The notes beneath the pieces are model-generated. The model saw only the letters and a program-made list of their open reading frames with translations, was not told the origin of the DNA and searched no databases. Of a DNA stretch of 64,000 nucleotides, positions 23,781 to 33,922 are shown piece by piece (position 1 is the stretch's first letter; the number at the start of each line of letters is the position of its first letter). This DNA comes from Epiperipatus broadwayi (Eukaryota; Onychophora; Udeonychophora; Euonychophora; Peripatidae), in assembly GCA_028023455.1 (NCBI GenBank), contig JAQFVV010012404.1:14683000-14746999 (forward strand), read 5' to 3'. Both the position numbers and the translations under genes were made by a program.

Positions 23781-24735
23781 GATATTAATGATTAAGCCAA
23801 ATGCACATGTGCTTTAAAGATAAATTATAAATGAATACTCTCATTTTTTTCGACACAAAATATAGTATTTTAGAAAGGATGGAATGAATCCACCCATCCT
23901 TTTGACCCAAACATTTATGTATGGGCAAATCTTAAGCGTATGGAAATGAGAGCGTGAAGGTGTTAAGCAATCACTTTAAATTACATTTATTATGTTTGAA
24001 TGAATGGCGCTTGTGAAATCTTTACAATTTACGACATGTCATTTTTTAATTGAAATTAAAAATATATAATGAGATATTATTTTATTTTATATAGCGCAAT
24101 GCTTTTTTACTGTCATAGTGGATATTAGCGATTAAGCCAATGCACATGCGCTTTAAAGATAAATTATAAATGAATACTCTCACTTTTCCTGACACAAGAT
24201 ATAGTATTTATAAAGGATAGAATGAATCCACCCATCCTTTCGACCCAAACATTTATGTATAGGCAAATCTTAAGCGTATGGAAATGAGAGCGTGAAGATG
24301 TTAAGCAGTCACTTTAAATTACATTTGTTATGTTTGAACGAGTGACACTTGCGAAATCTTTACAATTTATGACATGTCATTCTTTAATTGAAATTAAACA
24401 TATATTATGAGATTTTTATTTTATATAACGCTATGTTTTTATACTGTAATAGTGATATTAGCGATTAAGCCAATGCACGTGCGCTTTAAAAATAAGTTAT
24501 AAATGAATACTTTCACTTTTCCCGACACAAGATATAGTATTTTAGAAAGGATGGAATCAATTCACCTATGTTTTTGACCCAAACATTTATGTATGGACAA
24601 ATCTTAAGTGTATGGAAATGAGAGCATGAAAGTGTTAAGCAATCACTTTAAATTACATTTGTTATGTTTGAACGTATGACGCTTGTGAAATCTTTACAAT
24701 TTACATCATTCTTTAGTTGAAATTAAACATATATA
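23781..24735 (+). repeat. Tandem array of a ~335-bp unit (three copies)
   Basis: Three head-to-tail copies start at about 23781, 24121 and 24453 with GATATTA.(C)GATTAAGCC and run in the same order. The shared order is a CAATGCACATGCGC-type block, AAATGAATACTCTCA, a CGACACAAGATATAGTAT block, an AAAGGATGGAATGAATCCACC block, CCAAACATTTATGTATGG, GGAAATGAGAGCGTGAA and a GTGAAATCTTTACAATTTA block. Spacing is 340 and 332 bp; the third copy is shortened to about 283 bp. Identity between copies looks high (mostly single-base differences). No ORF and no known transposon end were recognised. The array continues into an inverted partial copy at 24736-24900. Confidence 0.85.
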
Positions 24736-24900
24736 ATGAGAAAGGATGGGTGGATTCATTCCATCCTTTCTAAAATACTATATCTTGTGTCAGGAAAAGT
24801 GAGAGTATTCATTTATAATTTATCTTTAAAGTGCATGTGCATTGGCTTAATCGCTAATATCACTATTACAGTATAAAAACATAGTGCTATATAAAATAAT
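24736..24900 (-). repeat. Inverted partial copy of the ~335-bp unit
   Basis: This segment is the reverse complement of the first half of the unit, from AAAGGATGG back through the GATAAATTATAAATGAAT block to TATATAGC.CTATG. It meets the third direct copy head to head, so the right end of the array can fold back on itself. A related foldback of the same sequence sits alone at 56673-56878. Confidence 0.85.
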
Positions 24901-24901
24901 A

Positions 24902-24902
<1 letters not shown>

Positions 24903-24953
<51 letters not shown>

Positions 24954-25018
24954 GTTCTTGCTGTTGCTGTCACTGTTGTCATCTTCATCATCATCACTAT
25001 CATTATTATTATTAACAA
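24903..25018. repeat. (ATT)n microsatellite with a trinucleotide-rich tail
   Basis: A pure ATT repeat of about 52 bp (24903-24954) is followed by a mixed run of CTG/TTG, ATC and ATT triplets. It abuts the inverted end of the satellite-like array. Confidence 0.9.
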
Positions 25019-25059
25019 AAGTAGTTATATCAATAATTAATTGACTACATCTAAAAAAA

Positions 25060-25555
25060 AGTAAAAGTAATAAGTGTGCTTATACGCAATTATAGAGAAG
25101 CTTGTTATTTCTATAAATTAAATATGGCTTAGCATGACTTATGGCATTGACATATTCATAGCAAGATTAATTATAATCATAATGGGGAGTTAAATAATTG
25201 TATATATTTGAAGAGATTAAAATTCATTTAAATTTGTTGTTAAATATTTAAATTAGAATGTCCATTTTTTGGAAAGAAGGAAGGATGAGTCCCTATGGAA
25301 TGGGTTGCATTCATATTATTGACTATATAGAAAGCATCTCTTATTTTTTTTTTTTTTTGAATCATTTTGTGTGATGTGCTGTATGGTGTACAGGAGGGGA
25401 CAAATTGTTGTCCTAATCATCTTTGGTTACTTAAAAAATATAGGGTTATGTTTTGGCTTGACTGAGACTCTTTTGTCTAAGTATTAGTGCTGGGAAAGGT
25501 GTGTAGATAAGGGTGTTTGACATTCATCACAATAGATTGATTGACATCCAGTTTT
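25060..25555 (-). repeat. Left arm of a PLE 3'-end inverted repeat
   Basis: Read on the minus strand, this arm matches 25845-26335 read on the plus strand. It begins with CTGGATGTCAATCAATCTATT, passes through the decayed endonuclease tail and ends in non-coding sequence containing CAAGCTTCTCTATA and AAGCACAC blocks. The arms are diverged and contain indels but are alignable over nearly all of their ~490 bp. Confidence 0.75.
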
Positions 25556-25860
25556 GGGGTATTTAATTTTGTAAATAGTGCTAGGGATAAATTCAGGTTC
25601 AAGCCTATCTTTGAAGTTATTCAGTAGCCTATTAATTGAAAGGGATGTGTGTGGAACACAAGGTGATAAGTTGAAGAAAATGTTTCATTAAAGGTTTTTG
25701 TTAAGGTAGGTATGTATGGCAGAAGAAGCCATGGACTATCATCAGTTGGGGATGAGTGGCTGTTAGCAGTTAGTCTTCTATAGAATTGCATTATTTTTCT
25801 TTTTAAAAATCTAGCACTGTTTACAAAATTAAATGCTCCTAAACTAGATGTCAATCAATC
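25381..25860 (-). pseudogene. Penelope-like element relic: RT end and GIY-YIG domain
   Basis: On the minus strand, 25854-25621 contains ILQFYRRL-like and LLPYIPTLTKTF blocks. The same blocks occur just before the endonuclease of the PLE relic at 36.4 kb (SFYKRL, IPYIPAVAKNF). Downstream, at about 25575-25490, the translation reads IYKIKYPKTGCQSIYC followed by LSTHLSQH. This corresponds to the VY.I.C....VYYGE and RL.QH core of the Penelope-type GIY-YIG endonuclease. The Gly of the YYGE block is lost. Several frameshifts and stops occur. A GIY-YIG domain C-terminal to the RT is typical of Penelope-like elements, in which it would cut the insertion site. Confidence 0.6.
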
Positions 25861-26335
25861 TATTATGTGTAATCCCAAGCATCCTTGTCTACATGTCTTT
25901 CCCAACACCAATACTTATACAAAAGAGCCTCAGACTAACCAGAAAATAGTTTTATATTTCTTGAGCACCAAAATGAGACAGGACATCAATTTGTCTTCTC
26001 CTACACAACCATCCAATACATTGAGTGAAATGATTCAAAGAGAAAAATAAGAAAAGCTTGCTATATAGCCATTAATACAAATCATATCAACTGTAGAGAT
26101 TCATCCTTCCCTCTCTCTAAAAAATGGACATTCTAATTTAAATATTTAACATCGAATTTTACATAAATTTTAATCTCTTCAAATATATACAGTTATACTC
26201 ATCTCCTCATTATGATTGTAGTTTATCTAGTTATGAATATGAGAATGAAAGTGCTAAGCTATATTTAATTTATAGAAATAACAAGCTTCTCTATAGTTGC
26301 ATATAAGCACACTTCTTACATTTATTACATTTCAT
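25845..26335 (+). repeat. Right arm of a PLE 3'-end inverted repeat (relic)
   Basis: A plus-strand copy of the same PLE 3' end as the left arm, starting at CTAGATGTCAATCAATCTATT. Its open frame (25865-26050) is the frameshifted remnant of the GIY-YIG tail: TNQKIVLYFLSTKMRQDIN matches the left-arm PKHNPIFFK.PKMIRTTI. The following non-coding part matches the left arm through AATGGACATTCTAATTTAAA to AAGCACACTTCTTAC. The two arms are separated by about 290 bp that belong only to the minus-strand copy. Confidence 0.7.
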
Positions 26336-28005
26336 ATAGAAGTATAAACAGTTTACATCATTGTTATATAATCAGATTTACACCATACATGTATAACAGT
26401 AAGAATTTAGAACTTATAGTGTTAACTTATTAATTACTGACCAATGTGAAGCAGTAGGAAGCTATATATTTTTATATCAATATTATTATGACTTTTCTCA
26501 TAAAAACAATTTGTGGGTGATTGTATTATAGAAGTTTGTACTTTTATTATGAAAAGTTGATCGAAAGCATTCTATTAAAGTATCTTGGCTGTTTGCTAAC
26601 TTTTATCTAATTTATTTAATGTTTTGTATGACTGATAATTATTGCTAGAGGATATTATGTTAATGAAGCTTAGATTTATGTTAATTTATTGAAGTACCAA
26701 CATTATTAACTAATTGTGAAAGGAATAAGAACTGCTGAATATTATATAATGGAAAGTTTTGTAATTACGGTAGCTACATCAAATTATTTTATAATTATAT
26801 ATAATTTATACGCTTGATGAGAATTAGTGAAATCATCATTGAGTATGAGTTAATCTTTTATATCAAAATTTATTAAATTCATTAATTATTATTATGTTTA
26901 GATTTGTATTTTGTAAAAATTTGGTTTAGAATTTAATTTTGGTATGTTTAAAGCCAAATTTCTGTTTCGTGATGTTAATGTGTCTTTAAAATCTTATTCT
27001 ATGATTCTATGTATAAAAAATAACATATACAGAAATGGCTATATTGATTTTTATATAAATGAAATGGATTTATTTTATCAGTTATATTTGTTTATGCATA
27101 CAAAGAAATATAAATCTTATTACATCGTATTTAACCATTAAAGAATGTGATTAAAAAATAAACCCAACCATTTCTATTAAAAACTAGTATATAAATAAAA
27201 AATTTACTATTTACAATCCCTGAGTTCACAGTTTAATTTCCCTTGATAACATGTAAATTACAGAATTGAGAATTTTTAATTTGAATCAATAATTAATTTA
27301 GCATTTTATATTTTGCAATGAAATTTATTCTGACAATTTAGTAAATATTTTATGGCAGAATTAACTATATTTAATCAGCAATATCTTTTATAAAAATTAT
27401 ACTAATCAATTTTTAGTTAATTTGAAAAGTAAATTTGCTTTTGCATGACCACACAAATATGAGATAATAGTTAACTTATGTCCTTTTAATTTGATTACGT
27501 TTTTATTGTGTATTTGATTTTTTACTTGTGTGTAGGGAAAAAACGTTTTTCATTGGTATGTCACCCTCCTCTACTCAAATGCATTTTGTATTGGATTGGG
27601 TTGATCATATCAAATGTTTGCATGTCCTATAATGTGATTTAGTACAGTGGCAGAACGGAATTAATTTTTGAACTTAATGTGTTATTAGCTCCTTTCCCAT
27701 CTTTTTTAATATATAAATACAATATATCAATTTTTTAGAAAGATACTAAATTTATTAGATGAGAGAAGCTGTGATTTATATTGTGAAAATATTTTTTAAA
27801 CAACGGAGTTGAAAACAGTAGTTCTGCTATTTAAGAACTTAATTTAGAAAAAAAAAAGAAGAGAGATTTAGTGATTCTCTGTTACTGTAATAAATGACGT
27901 TATCGTTGACAATAAATGTAAACAAGTACTCCACAAGGAAAAAAAAAGTTAAAGAGCAAAAAGTTTTAGATGAGTTTTGCGATATATATGTATTTTTAAT
28001 GTGTC
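26336..28005. other. A+T-rich DNA, no gene seen
   Basis: Open frames here (for example 26944-27141) are A+T-rich chance frames without recognisable motifs. Confidence 0.5.
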
Positions 28006-28008
28006 AAA

Positions 28009-28082
28009 GCGTCGGCCGGGAAGCGAACCCCGGGACAACCGCTTGTAAGGCGGCTGTGCTAACCACTTGGCCCAATAACATG
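28009..28082 (-). tRNA. tRNA-Val(TAC)-like pseudogene or SINE head
   Basis: A GC-rich island in very A+T-rich DNA. On the minus strand there is an A-box-like GGGCCAAGTGGTTAGC and a perfect 5-bp anticodon stem GCCGC/GCGGT around the loop CTTACAA (anticodon TAC, valine). A T arm of CCGGG/CCCGG follows, with the B-box-like GGTTCGCTTCC. Three things are wrong for a working tRNA. The T loop is one base too long if the stem is fully paired. Base 8 is G instead of T. The 3' acceptor strand CCGACGC has no complement on the 5' side, which reads TGTTATT. It is therefore a tRNA pseudogene or the tRNA-derived head of a SINE. No SINE body or poly(A) tail was recognised. Confidence 0.6.
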
Positions 28083-28089
28083 GAAGACA

Positions 28090-31000
28090 AATAAATTCAC
28101 ATGTGCCACTCACACTTACGTTGATATCTTATTGACTTTGTTAAATAATATATTTTAACACTTTACATAATATATATAAATTCAATAAATTTGAAGTTGC
28201 GCAAATGTAATAATTTATTAAATTTTATCTAAGATCTTTTGTACATTTTAAATTTTTGTGCCAGTTATTGTTAATTTTTATTGTATTGGTAAATATGAAT
28301 GACATTTAAAAGATAAAATAATGATTTATTATTATAACTATATTTTTAAAAAAAGTTTAATATTTAATGTTTATGATTTTTAAATTAGTTAAATTTGGTG
28401 ACTAGCATTCCCAACGTATTGTATTTTTATGTGACATAATTTAAATTGGCTGATTATTTATTAAACTAAAAAAAAACATAGATTAATTTATGTGATTAAT
28501 CTTGATGTTCAAATTATAAATTATTTTAAACAATAAAACAGTAATAATGGTGATTTGAAGTTTTTTTTTTTAATGATTTATACCTTGGGAGGAAATTATT
28601 TTAAATATATAATATACCAACTTCGCATTTCATATTTTTCCAAAAGCAATAGCTTTACACTATAGATTTTATAAAAATTACTTTTAAATATGTTTGATAG
28701 TTTCCCATGATTATAAAGTGTATTGTTGCATGATTTTTAATTAACACCTTTATATCATAATCGTATACTCTCTCTTTATTTTAAAAATTAAAATCTATGG
28801 TTGAATAATTCATTGTTCCGAAAAACATATGATGATCAAGCCCCCATATGGAGTTTGAGCACAACAATTTATTCAATTTAACAATATGAGATTTTTTTAT
28901 TTTTATTTTATTTGAGAATTGATACAAGCTGCAAATTGTTGAATTACCCCTATTTATGATATTCTTTTTGAGAAAATGTATCCATTGAAAAATCATTAAA
29001 ATGTTATCTATCAAATAATTTAAAATTAAGTAATCAAATTATTTTTTAGATAAGTTATTAACCATATTTTTTATATGAATGAAAACGCAGATATTTCCTT
29101 AAGTAAAACATACAAAATGCAAACTTCTTTGGAAAAAAAAATAATTGAGTAGTATTTTTTAAAATAAATATAAGCATATTTATAATATTGAATCTTTGAA
29201 GACATTTTAATTTTCATTTTTAGAGGAAATTAAATGCCTACACACTATTAATAAAGTTGACTTTTATCAATTTGGATTAAAATTAAAATAGTCTTCATTG
29301 GATTTATATAGGAAATGTCAGTTAATAATAGTAGGCAGAAATATTAATAAATACAATTATTTATATATAATCTTATTAGTTTTTTCTGCTTAGATAAAGT
29401 AATAGCCCTCTTTGGCAGTGACAAATATATGAGCTTATTAATTGTTTTCCACCTAGATGATATAATAGCTGTTTGGCTCTGAGCAGCCATATGTTGCCAA
29501 TGGTATAAGTATGACAGGTTTTAAGCATGGCCATTAAACCTGATCTATGATATTTAGCATGAACAAGACAACTCTCACAACTTCCTAAATAATATAGTGC
29601 ATTAAAAGAATATGTTATTACAAGTTCTTTAAATGATAGTACTACTTGTTATCATTACATTTTAGTTTAATCTACAAATAGCAATAAAGTATAAAGTGAA
29701 ATAGCAATCAGTAAGAAATTAAATATGTAAATGAGTTACAATTATGTTATGCAAACTAATTGCTACAAATTTCAATTTGCATTTTTTAAGGTCTTGTTTG
29801 ATTGTTTATCAAGTAAAACATAAATGTTTAACAGCATTATTAAATTTTTTTGTCAAACTAATTTATTTAAGTATATCCCATATCATCTTAACAGTGATAT
29901 AATTAATGGGCAAATATATAAAAAAAATATGCTAATAACTTATTAATTATGTACTTAGTCTTAAACTTTATTGGTTTATTAAAACACTTTAAACTTTTTT
30001 CAAAGCTTCTTGAGATAATGTTGGTAATAAGTTAAAATCAGGACATATTGAATTTCAATCTTTATTTTGCAAAATAATCTCAATCTTTAAAAGTTACTAT
30101 ATTATAGAAACGTTAAACGTGAAAAACAATAATTATATTTTTAGTTTTCAAACATTAATACCAATTCAAACACACCTGCATTTATATATATATTCATTAT
30201 ATTTTGTTTAAAACAGTCATTCATCCAAGCAGTGGCTTATTGTATGAAATGTTATTACTTGGCTGTATGTTTTCTTATGTTTTTTTACTTTTTGCACAAT
30301 ATTGTAAATATTAATGACTGATATGAGAACTTAACCATAGTTAGTTTAAACTTAGAATTTATTATAATATTTAAAATTTATAAACATATGCTTAAAGTGT
30401 ATACACTAATTTGGGAGAAATAATAGTAATATATATTATCATTACATGACATATTATGTTTTTGTTATCATGAATCTCAGGAATGGAAATGCTTAGAAAA
30501 GTAACTTTTTAATAATAAAATTATAATAAGTTTATAAGATACATCTTATAGGAAGTTGACACTGTTTTTATAAGCCCTTTAGAAGAACTGCGCAATTGGT
30601 TTGAGTTTAAAAGGAAATAAGTTTCAGTGCTGTATTAACTATAGTATCTGATAAACTGCTTAATATTTTGATATCAATAACATCATTGTTATATTTACTA
30701 TGGATAAAGGAGTGAAAGTGAAATTTTCTAGAAAGAACCATGATTATATATATCTAAAAGAGACTAGTAGATATTTTGAAGAATGAAGAATTGCAACCAA
30801 AAAAAAAACTTCCGAACAATAGTGATACAAATAAATCACTTAAAAAGTCAATGCACAATTGAAAATTACAATTTTTATCACAATTTTTAATAAGCAACAC
30901 AAGTAAAATATTTATGGGCAAGTAGCCATTTGAAAGCTATTTGTTTCTGGTATGAGTATTTTCATGTGGAAATAATGATATTGCATTGTAAGAAGAAAAT

Positions 31001-31310
31001 AAAAAATGTCTAGAAACATTTTATATGGCCATATTAAACATTTTTATACTTTCACCATCATTGGAAAGGAGCTTGATGAGTACTCAACAGAAAAAAAGCT
31101 TATCAAATAGACTGACTTCATTCAGCTGCTTAAAATGATGATGGAATTCACATTATGTAGGTAGGCATATTTTAGTACATAGTGAGAAGTTACATTCTTT
31201 TTTGCCATCTCTCAGAAAATTTTACTTTTTTGTCTAAAATGTTTTAAATATTTGTTCAGATAATTGTTGTTGTAAATAATAGCCATCAGATGTTTCAACT
31301 GTCCCCCATT
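28090..31310. other. A+T-rich DNA, no gene seen
   Basis: Over 3 kb with no coding or structured RNA signal. A short higher-complexity stretch at about 29400-29590 could be an unrecognised repeat. Confidence 0.5.
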
Positions 31311-31358
31311 CTCTCTCTCTCTCTATATATATATAAATATATATATATACAGAGAGAG
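31311..31358. repeat. (CT)n-(TA)n-(AG)n palindromic microsatellite
   Basis: CT repeats, then TA repeats, then AG repeats, forming a self-complementary tract. It lies immediately left of the hammerhead-bearing repeat cluster. Confidence 0.85.
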
Positions 31359-31359
31359 A

Positions 31360-31604
31360 AATAAAATCAAGTCATATATCACATGACTTATATAGCTTGC
31401 ATTTACAAATATGTAAAATAAAGAGCATGCTAATAGTTTTAAAAAAGCTTTTTTAATGATAAATGTTACAAGAGAAGGCATTCAAATCATCTTTATCTAG
31501 GATTGTTACTATCCCAGACTGGTTTCGAGATATGACTCCCTTCAGTGAGGAGCTAGGACACCAAATTCAAAAAACCAACTCAAGCTAAGTATTTGTCTAA
31601 TAGT
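31360..31604 (-). repeat. Hammerhead-bearing repeat, copy 1 (inverted)
   Basis: The reverse complement of this segment matches copy 3 (31973 onward) from its start (AGCTTGAGTTGGTTTTTT, then TGGTGTCC) through the ribozyme core. It also matches the later blocks ATCCTAGATAAAG, GAATGCCTTCT and AAAAAAGCTT. Its outer part (CTTGCATTTACAAATATG, then ATAAAATCAAGTC) is mirrored by the end of copy 2. Copies 1 and 2 form a palindrome with arms of about 200 bp and a spacer of about 40 bp centred near 31585. Confidence 0.8.
31500..31560 (-). ncRNA. Hammerhead-like ribozyme, copy 1 (mutated core)
   Basis: On the minus strand, TGTCC (31560-31556) is followed by a stem I strand and CTGAAGG (consensus CTGAAGA, so core A9 is changed to G). 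Stem II is GAG/CTC with the loop TCATAT, then GAAAC, and the cleavage triplet GTC at 31519-31517. The distal stem I partner of TGTCC has mutated (GTAACA in place of GGGACA). The order of elements is that of a type I hammerhead with a very short stem III. Activity is unlikely because of the A9 change and the weakened stem I. Confidence 0.6.
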
Positions 31605-31812
31605 TAATCTAGTGTCCTAGTTCCTCACTGAAAGAGTCATAGCTCAAAACTGGTCTAGGAATGAGGACAATCCTAGATAAAGAGGATTTGAATGCCTTCT
31701 GTTACAGCATTTATCATAAAAAAGCTTGTTTAGAGCAATTACCACACTCGTTATTTTACATATTTGTAAATGCAAGCTATATAAGATATGTGATACATGA
31801 CCTGATTTTATT
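31605..31812 (+). repeat. Hammerhead-bearing repeat, copy 2
   Basis: Plus-strand copy beginning just before AGTGTCCTAG. It lacks the AGCTTGAGTTGG lead-in that copies 1 and 3 have, so it is truncated at its 5' side. It runs through the ribozyme region, GAATGCCTTCTGTTACAGC, AAAAAAGCTTG, TTACATATTTGTAAATGC and ends in GACCTGATTTTATT, which is complementary to the outer end of copy 1. Confidence 0.8.
31613..31669 (+). ncRNA. Hammerhead-like ribozyme, copy 2 (core deletion)
   Basis: TGTCC (31613-31617) pairs with GGACA (31665-31669) as outer stem I. An inner stem I is formed by TTCCT and AGGAA. The core reads CTGAAA where CTGAAGA is expected, which means the catalytic G8 is missing. Stem II is GAG/CTC with the loop TCATAG. 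The GAAA box has become AAAA, followed by C-TG-GTC. The fold is still recognisable, but this copy should not cleave. Confidence 0.6.
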
Positions 31813-31972
31813 ACTATTATTATTTTGCTGTTGGGAGCTTTGGTTAAATTAAATTGCTAAGCCTATTAATATATGGTGTATCTGAATTAAGTTCACACCC
31901 ATATGATTTTTTTCAGATGGAGAGCTAAATTTAAAGACATGTAGATGTCTGAAAATTTCAGATCTTCTTATT

Positions 31973-32195
31973 AAGAGTTAAGTATTAGATAAATGTTTAG
32001 CTTGAGTTGGTTTTTTAAAATCTGGTGTCCTAGCTCATCACTGAAGAGAGCCATAGTTTGAAACCAGTCTGGAGATGGGGACAATCCTAGATAAAGATGA
32101 TTTGAATGCCTTCTCTTATAGCATTTATCATAAAAAAGCTTGTTTAGAGCTATTAACACACTCTTTATTTTATACATATGTCTGTAGTAGTTTAT
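31973..32195 (+). repeat. Hammerhead-bearing repeat, copy 3
   Basis: A second plus-strand copy with the full lead-in (TTAAGTATTAGATAAATG, AGCTTGAGTTGG), the ribozyme, and the shared downstream blocks AATCCTAGATAAAG, TTTGAATGCCTTCT, AAAAAAGCTTGTTTAGAGCT and CTCTTTATTTTA. About 160 bp of unrelated sequence separates it from copy 2. The three-copy arrangement (one inverted, two direct) recalls the mixed orientation of terminal repeats in Penelope-like elements. No PLE protein relic was seen between the copies. Confidence 0.8.
32025..32083 (+). ncRNA. Type I hammerhead ribozyme candidate, copy 3 (best)
   Basis: All core boxes are present: CTGAAGA at 32041-32047 (consensus CUGANGA), GAAA at 32060-32063 and the cleavage triplet GTC at 32067-32069. 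Outer stem I is TGTCC (32026-32030) with GGACA (32079-32083). Inner stem I is CTCATCA with TGGAGAT (five pairs, one G-T, one A-A mismatch). Stem II is GAG (32048-32050) with TTT (32057-32059), weakened from the GAG/CTC of the other copies. Stem III is minimal: A-T and C-G closed by the dinucleotide CA. Very short stem III is known in hammerheads of Penelope-like elements and retrozymes, where the ribozyme acts as a dimer. Cleavage would follow C32069. Fold and motifs are seen directly; activity is inferred. Confidence 0.65.
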
Positions 32196-32199
32196 AAAT

Positions 32200-33900
32200 T
32201 GATTATTAATAATTGTTATAATATTACATAACATTTTTTTTACATTAAGCAGTTCAAAAACTCTTATATAATATATATATATATATTGTAAAATATATGG
32301 CTATTTAGTCTTTTGTACCACCTAAATAATTATTTTTATTTTTTAATAATGAGTGAATTAATCCTCATCAATTAGTTTTATCATTTTAAATTGATACTTT
32401 TTCACTATACAAGGTTATTTAATAAGTTCAGAAAAGAAAATTTTGAACCACAGCATGACTTGAGCCTGTAATAGATGATATCAGTCTCATTCAAGCTTAA
32501 AATTGTCTTACATTTCAATTATGATTTCTTTCTTTATTATCAACATACTGATATTGATCTGACTGACTGACTCCCTTTTATTTGTCAGATAAGAATAAGT
32601 CCTATCAAATACTAGATGGTTACACTAGACAGAACAAAATAATAAAGCAATAATTTGATGAACCCAAATTTTTTTATCTTAAAATCAAAATATGCTGTAA
32701 AAAAAAATCAAAAGTAAAACAAGTAAAAAATATTGTAACAATAATAATTTCATCAATTTTTTTTTTTATTATTTGTGGTCAACATTCATTTTGCTGTATT
32801 ATATTTATTCCACAGATTGTTCTTTTTTTCAACAAATTTCAGTAATTAGTCGTTCTATATTTCAATTTAAAATTATTGTATAAATTAAATGTATCTTTTA
32901 ATCACATTAAAAATCTGCTTCATTATGTAGAATCATTAAAATGAGACATTTTTTTAATAATCTGACAATGTTTGTTTCTTAATACTAAGATTTTGTTAGG
33001 AGTGAGTGGTAATTAAAATAACATTTCGCTATTTACTGAATGAAATAACGAAGTTTTGTCACTAATATACATTTAATGAAATGACAGAAGGTTTTCTTTT
33101 TTAAATTAATATCATTGCTATGAACTTCCATATATAAATTTATAAATGATTGATTTGATCAAACATTCCAAAAGCTCTTTTTTATATGTATAAAATTTTT
33201 TGTTAATTTTAAATTGGCATATTTGTCTAAATACTATACTTTTTTGTTACAATAGTTTTCCTTTGTATCATCTAATTTTTTATTTTATGAATACAAAAAA
33301 AAAAAGTTTACACTTGCAGGTTTTTAGGGTTAAACGTTTTATCAGATATTTTTAGATTTTTTAGAGTACAATAAAAAGCAAGTAATTGAATAATTAGTTT
33401 CTAGGGAGACTATTTAATGACAAATAATAGAGGTGATGATTGAGCATGCTGTAGTTGCAAGGGATGTCCAGCTATCGGACTGGAGTTAAAAAATATTTTT
33501 TTTTGTTTGTAACATTCTATTTGAATTTATTCCTTATGTAACAAACCTAGTGACTTACGTCCAGTGATGTACTTATGATCATGTAAAATAATCCATGTAC
33601 ATAAAGATCAAATAGGAACATAAAACACCTAAATGTAACACTAAACACATGCAGTAGATAAACAAAACAAAAAAAGAATGATGCAAGGCCAATAAATGGA
33701 GACAAAATAACTAAATGATTAATTGACAAATCCAGAATAAAATAGGTGAGTCAGGCGGAATAAAGGGTAGAAGACTAAATATAGATAAACATAACATCAG
33801 AGATTAAACCAATCTAAAAGTAGTGGCTAGAAGCAAAATGGTTAGGGAAATGAGAAAATCCGTGACAATCATCATTATATTATGATAAAATGGTAACTAA
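32200..33900. other. A+T-rich DNA, no gene seen
   Basis: Contains a TA microsatellite (32266-32288) and many homopolymer tracts. No coding or RNA feature that I can support. Confidence 0.5.
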
Positions 33901-33922
33901 ATACATTTAAACTACTTAATTT

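Noticed and set aside
24121-24452. Hammerhead core within the ~335-bp tandem unit (retrozyme-like array)
   Set aside because: Tandem units of this size suggested retrozymes, but no CTGANGA box with a following GAAA was found on either strand.
25240-25300. GGATGAGTCCC near the PLE inverted arm as a hammerhead core
   Set aside because: The core lacks the required CTG before ATGA, and the second arm reads GATTCATCC, so the motif is not conserved between arms.
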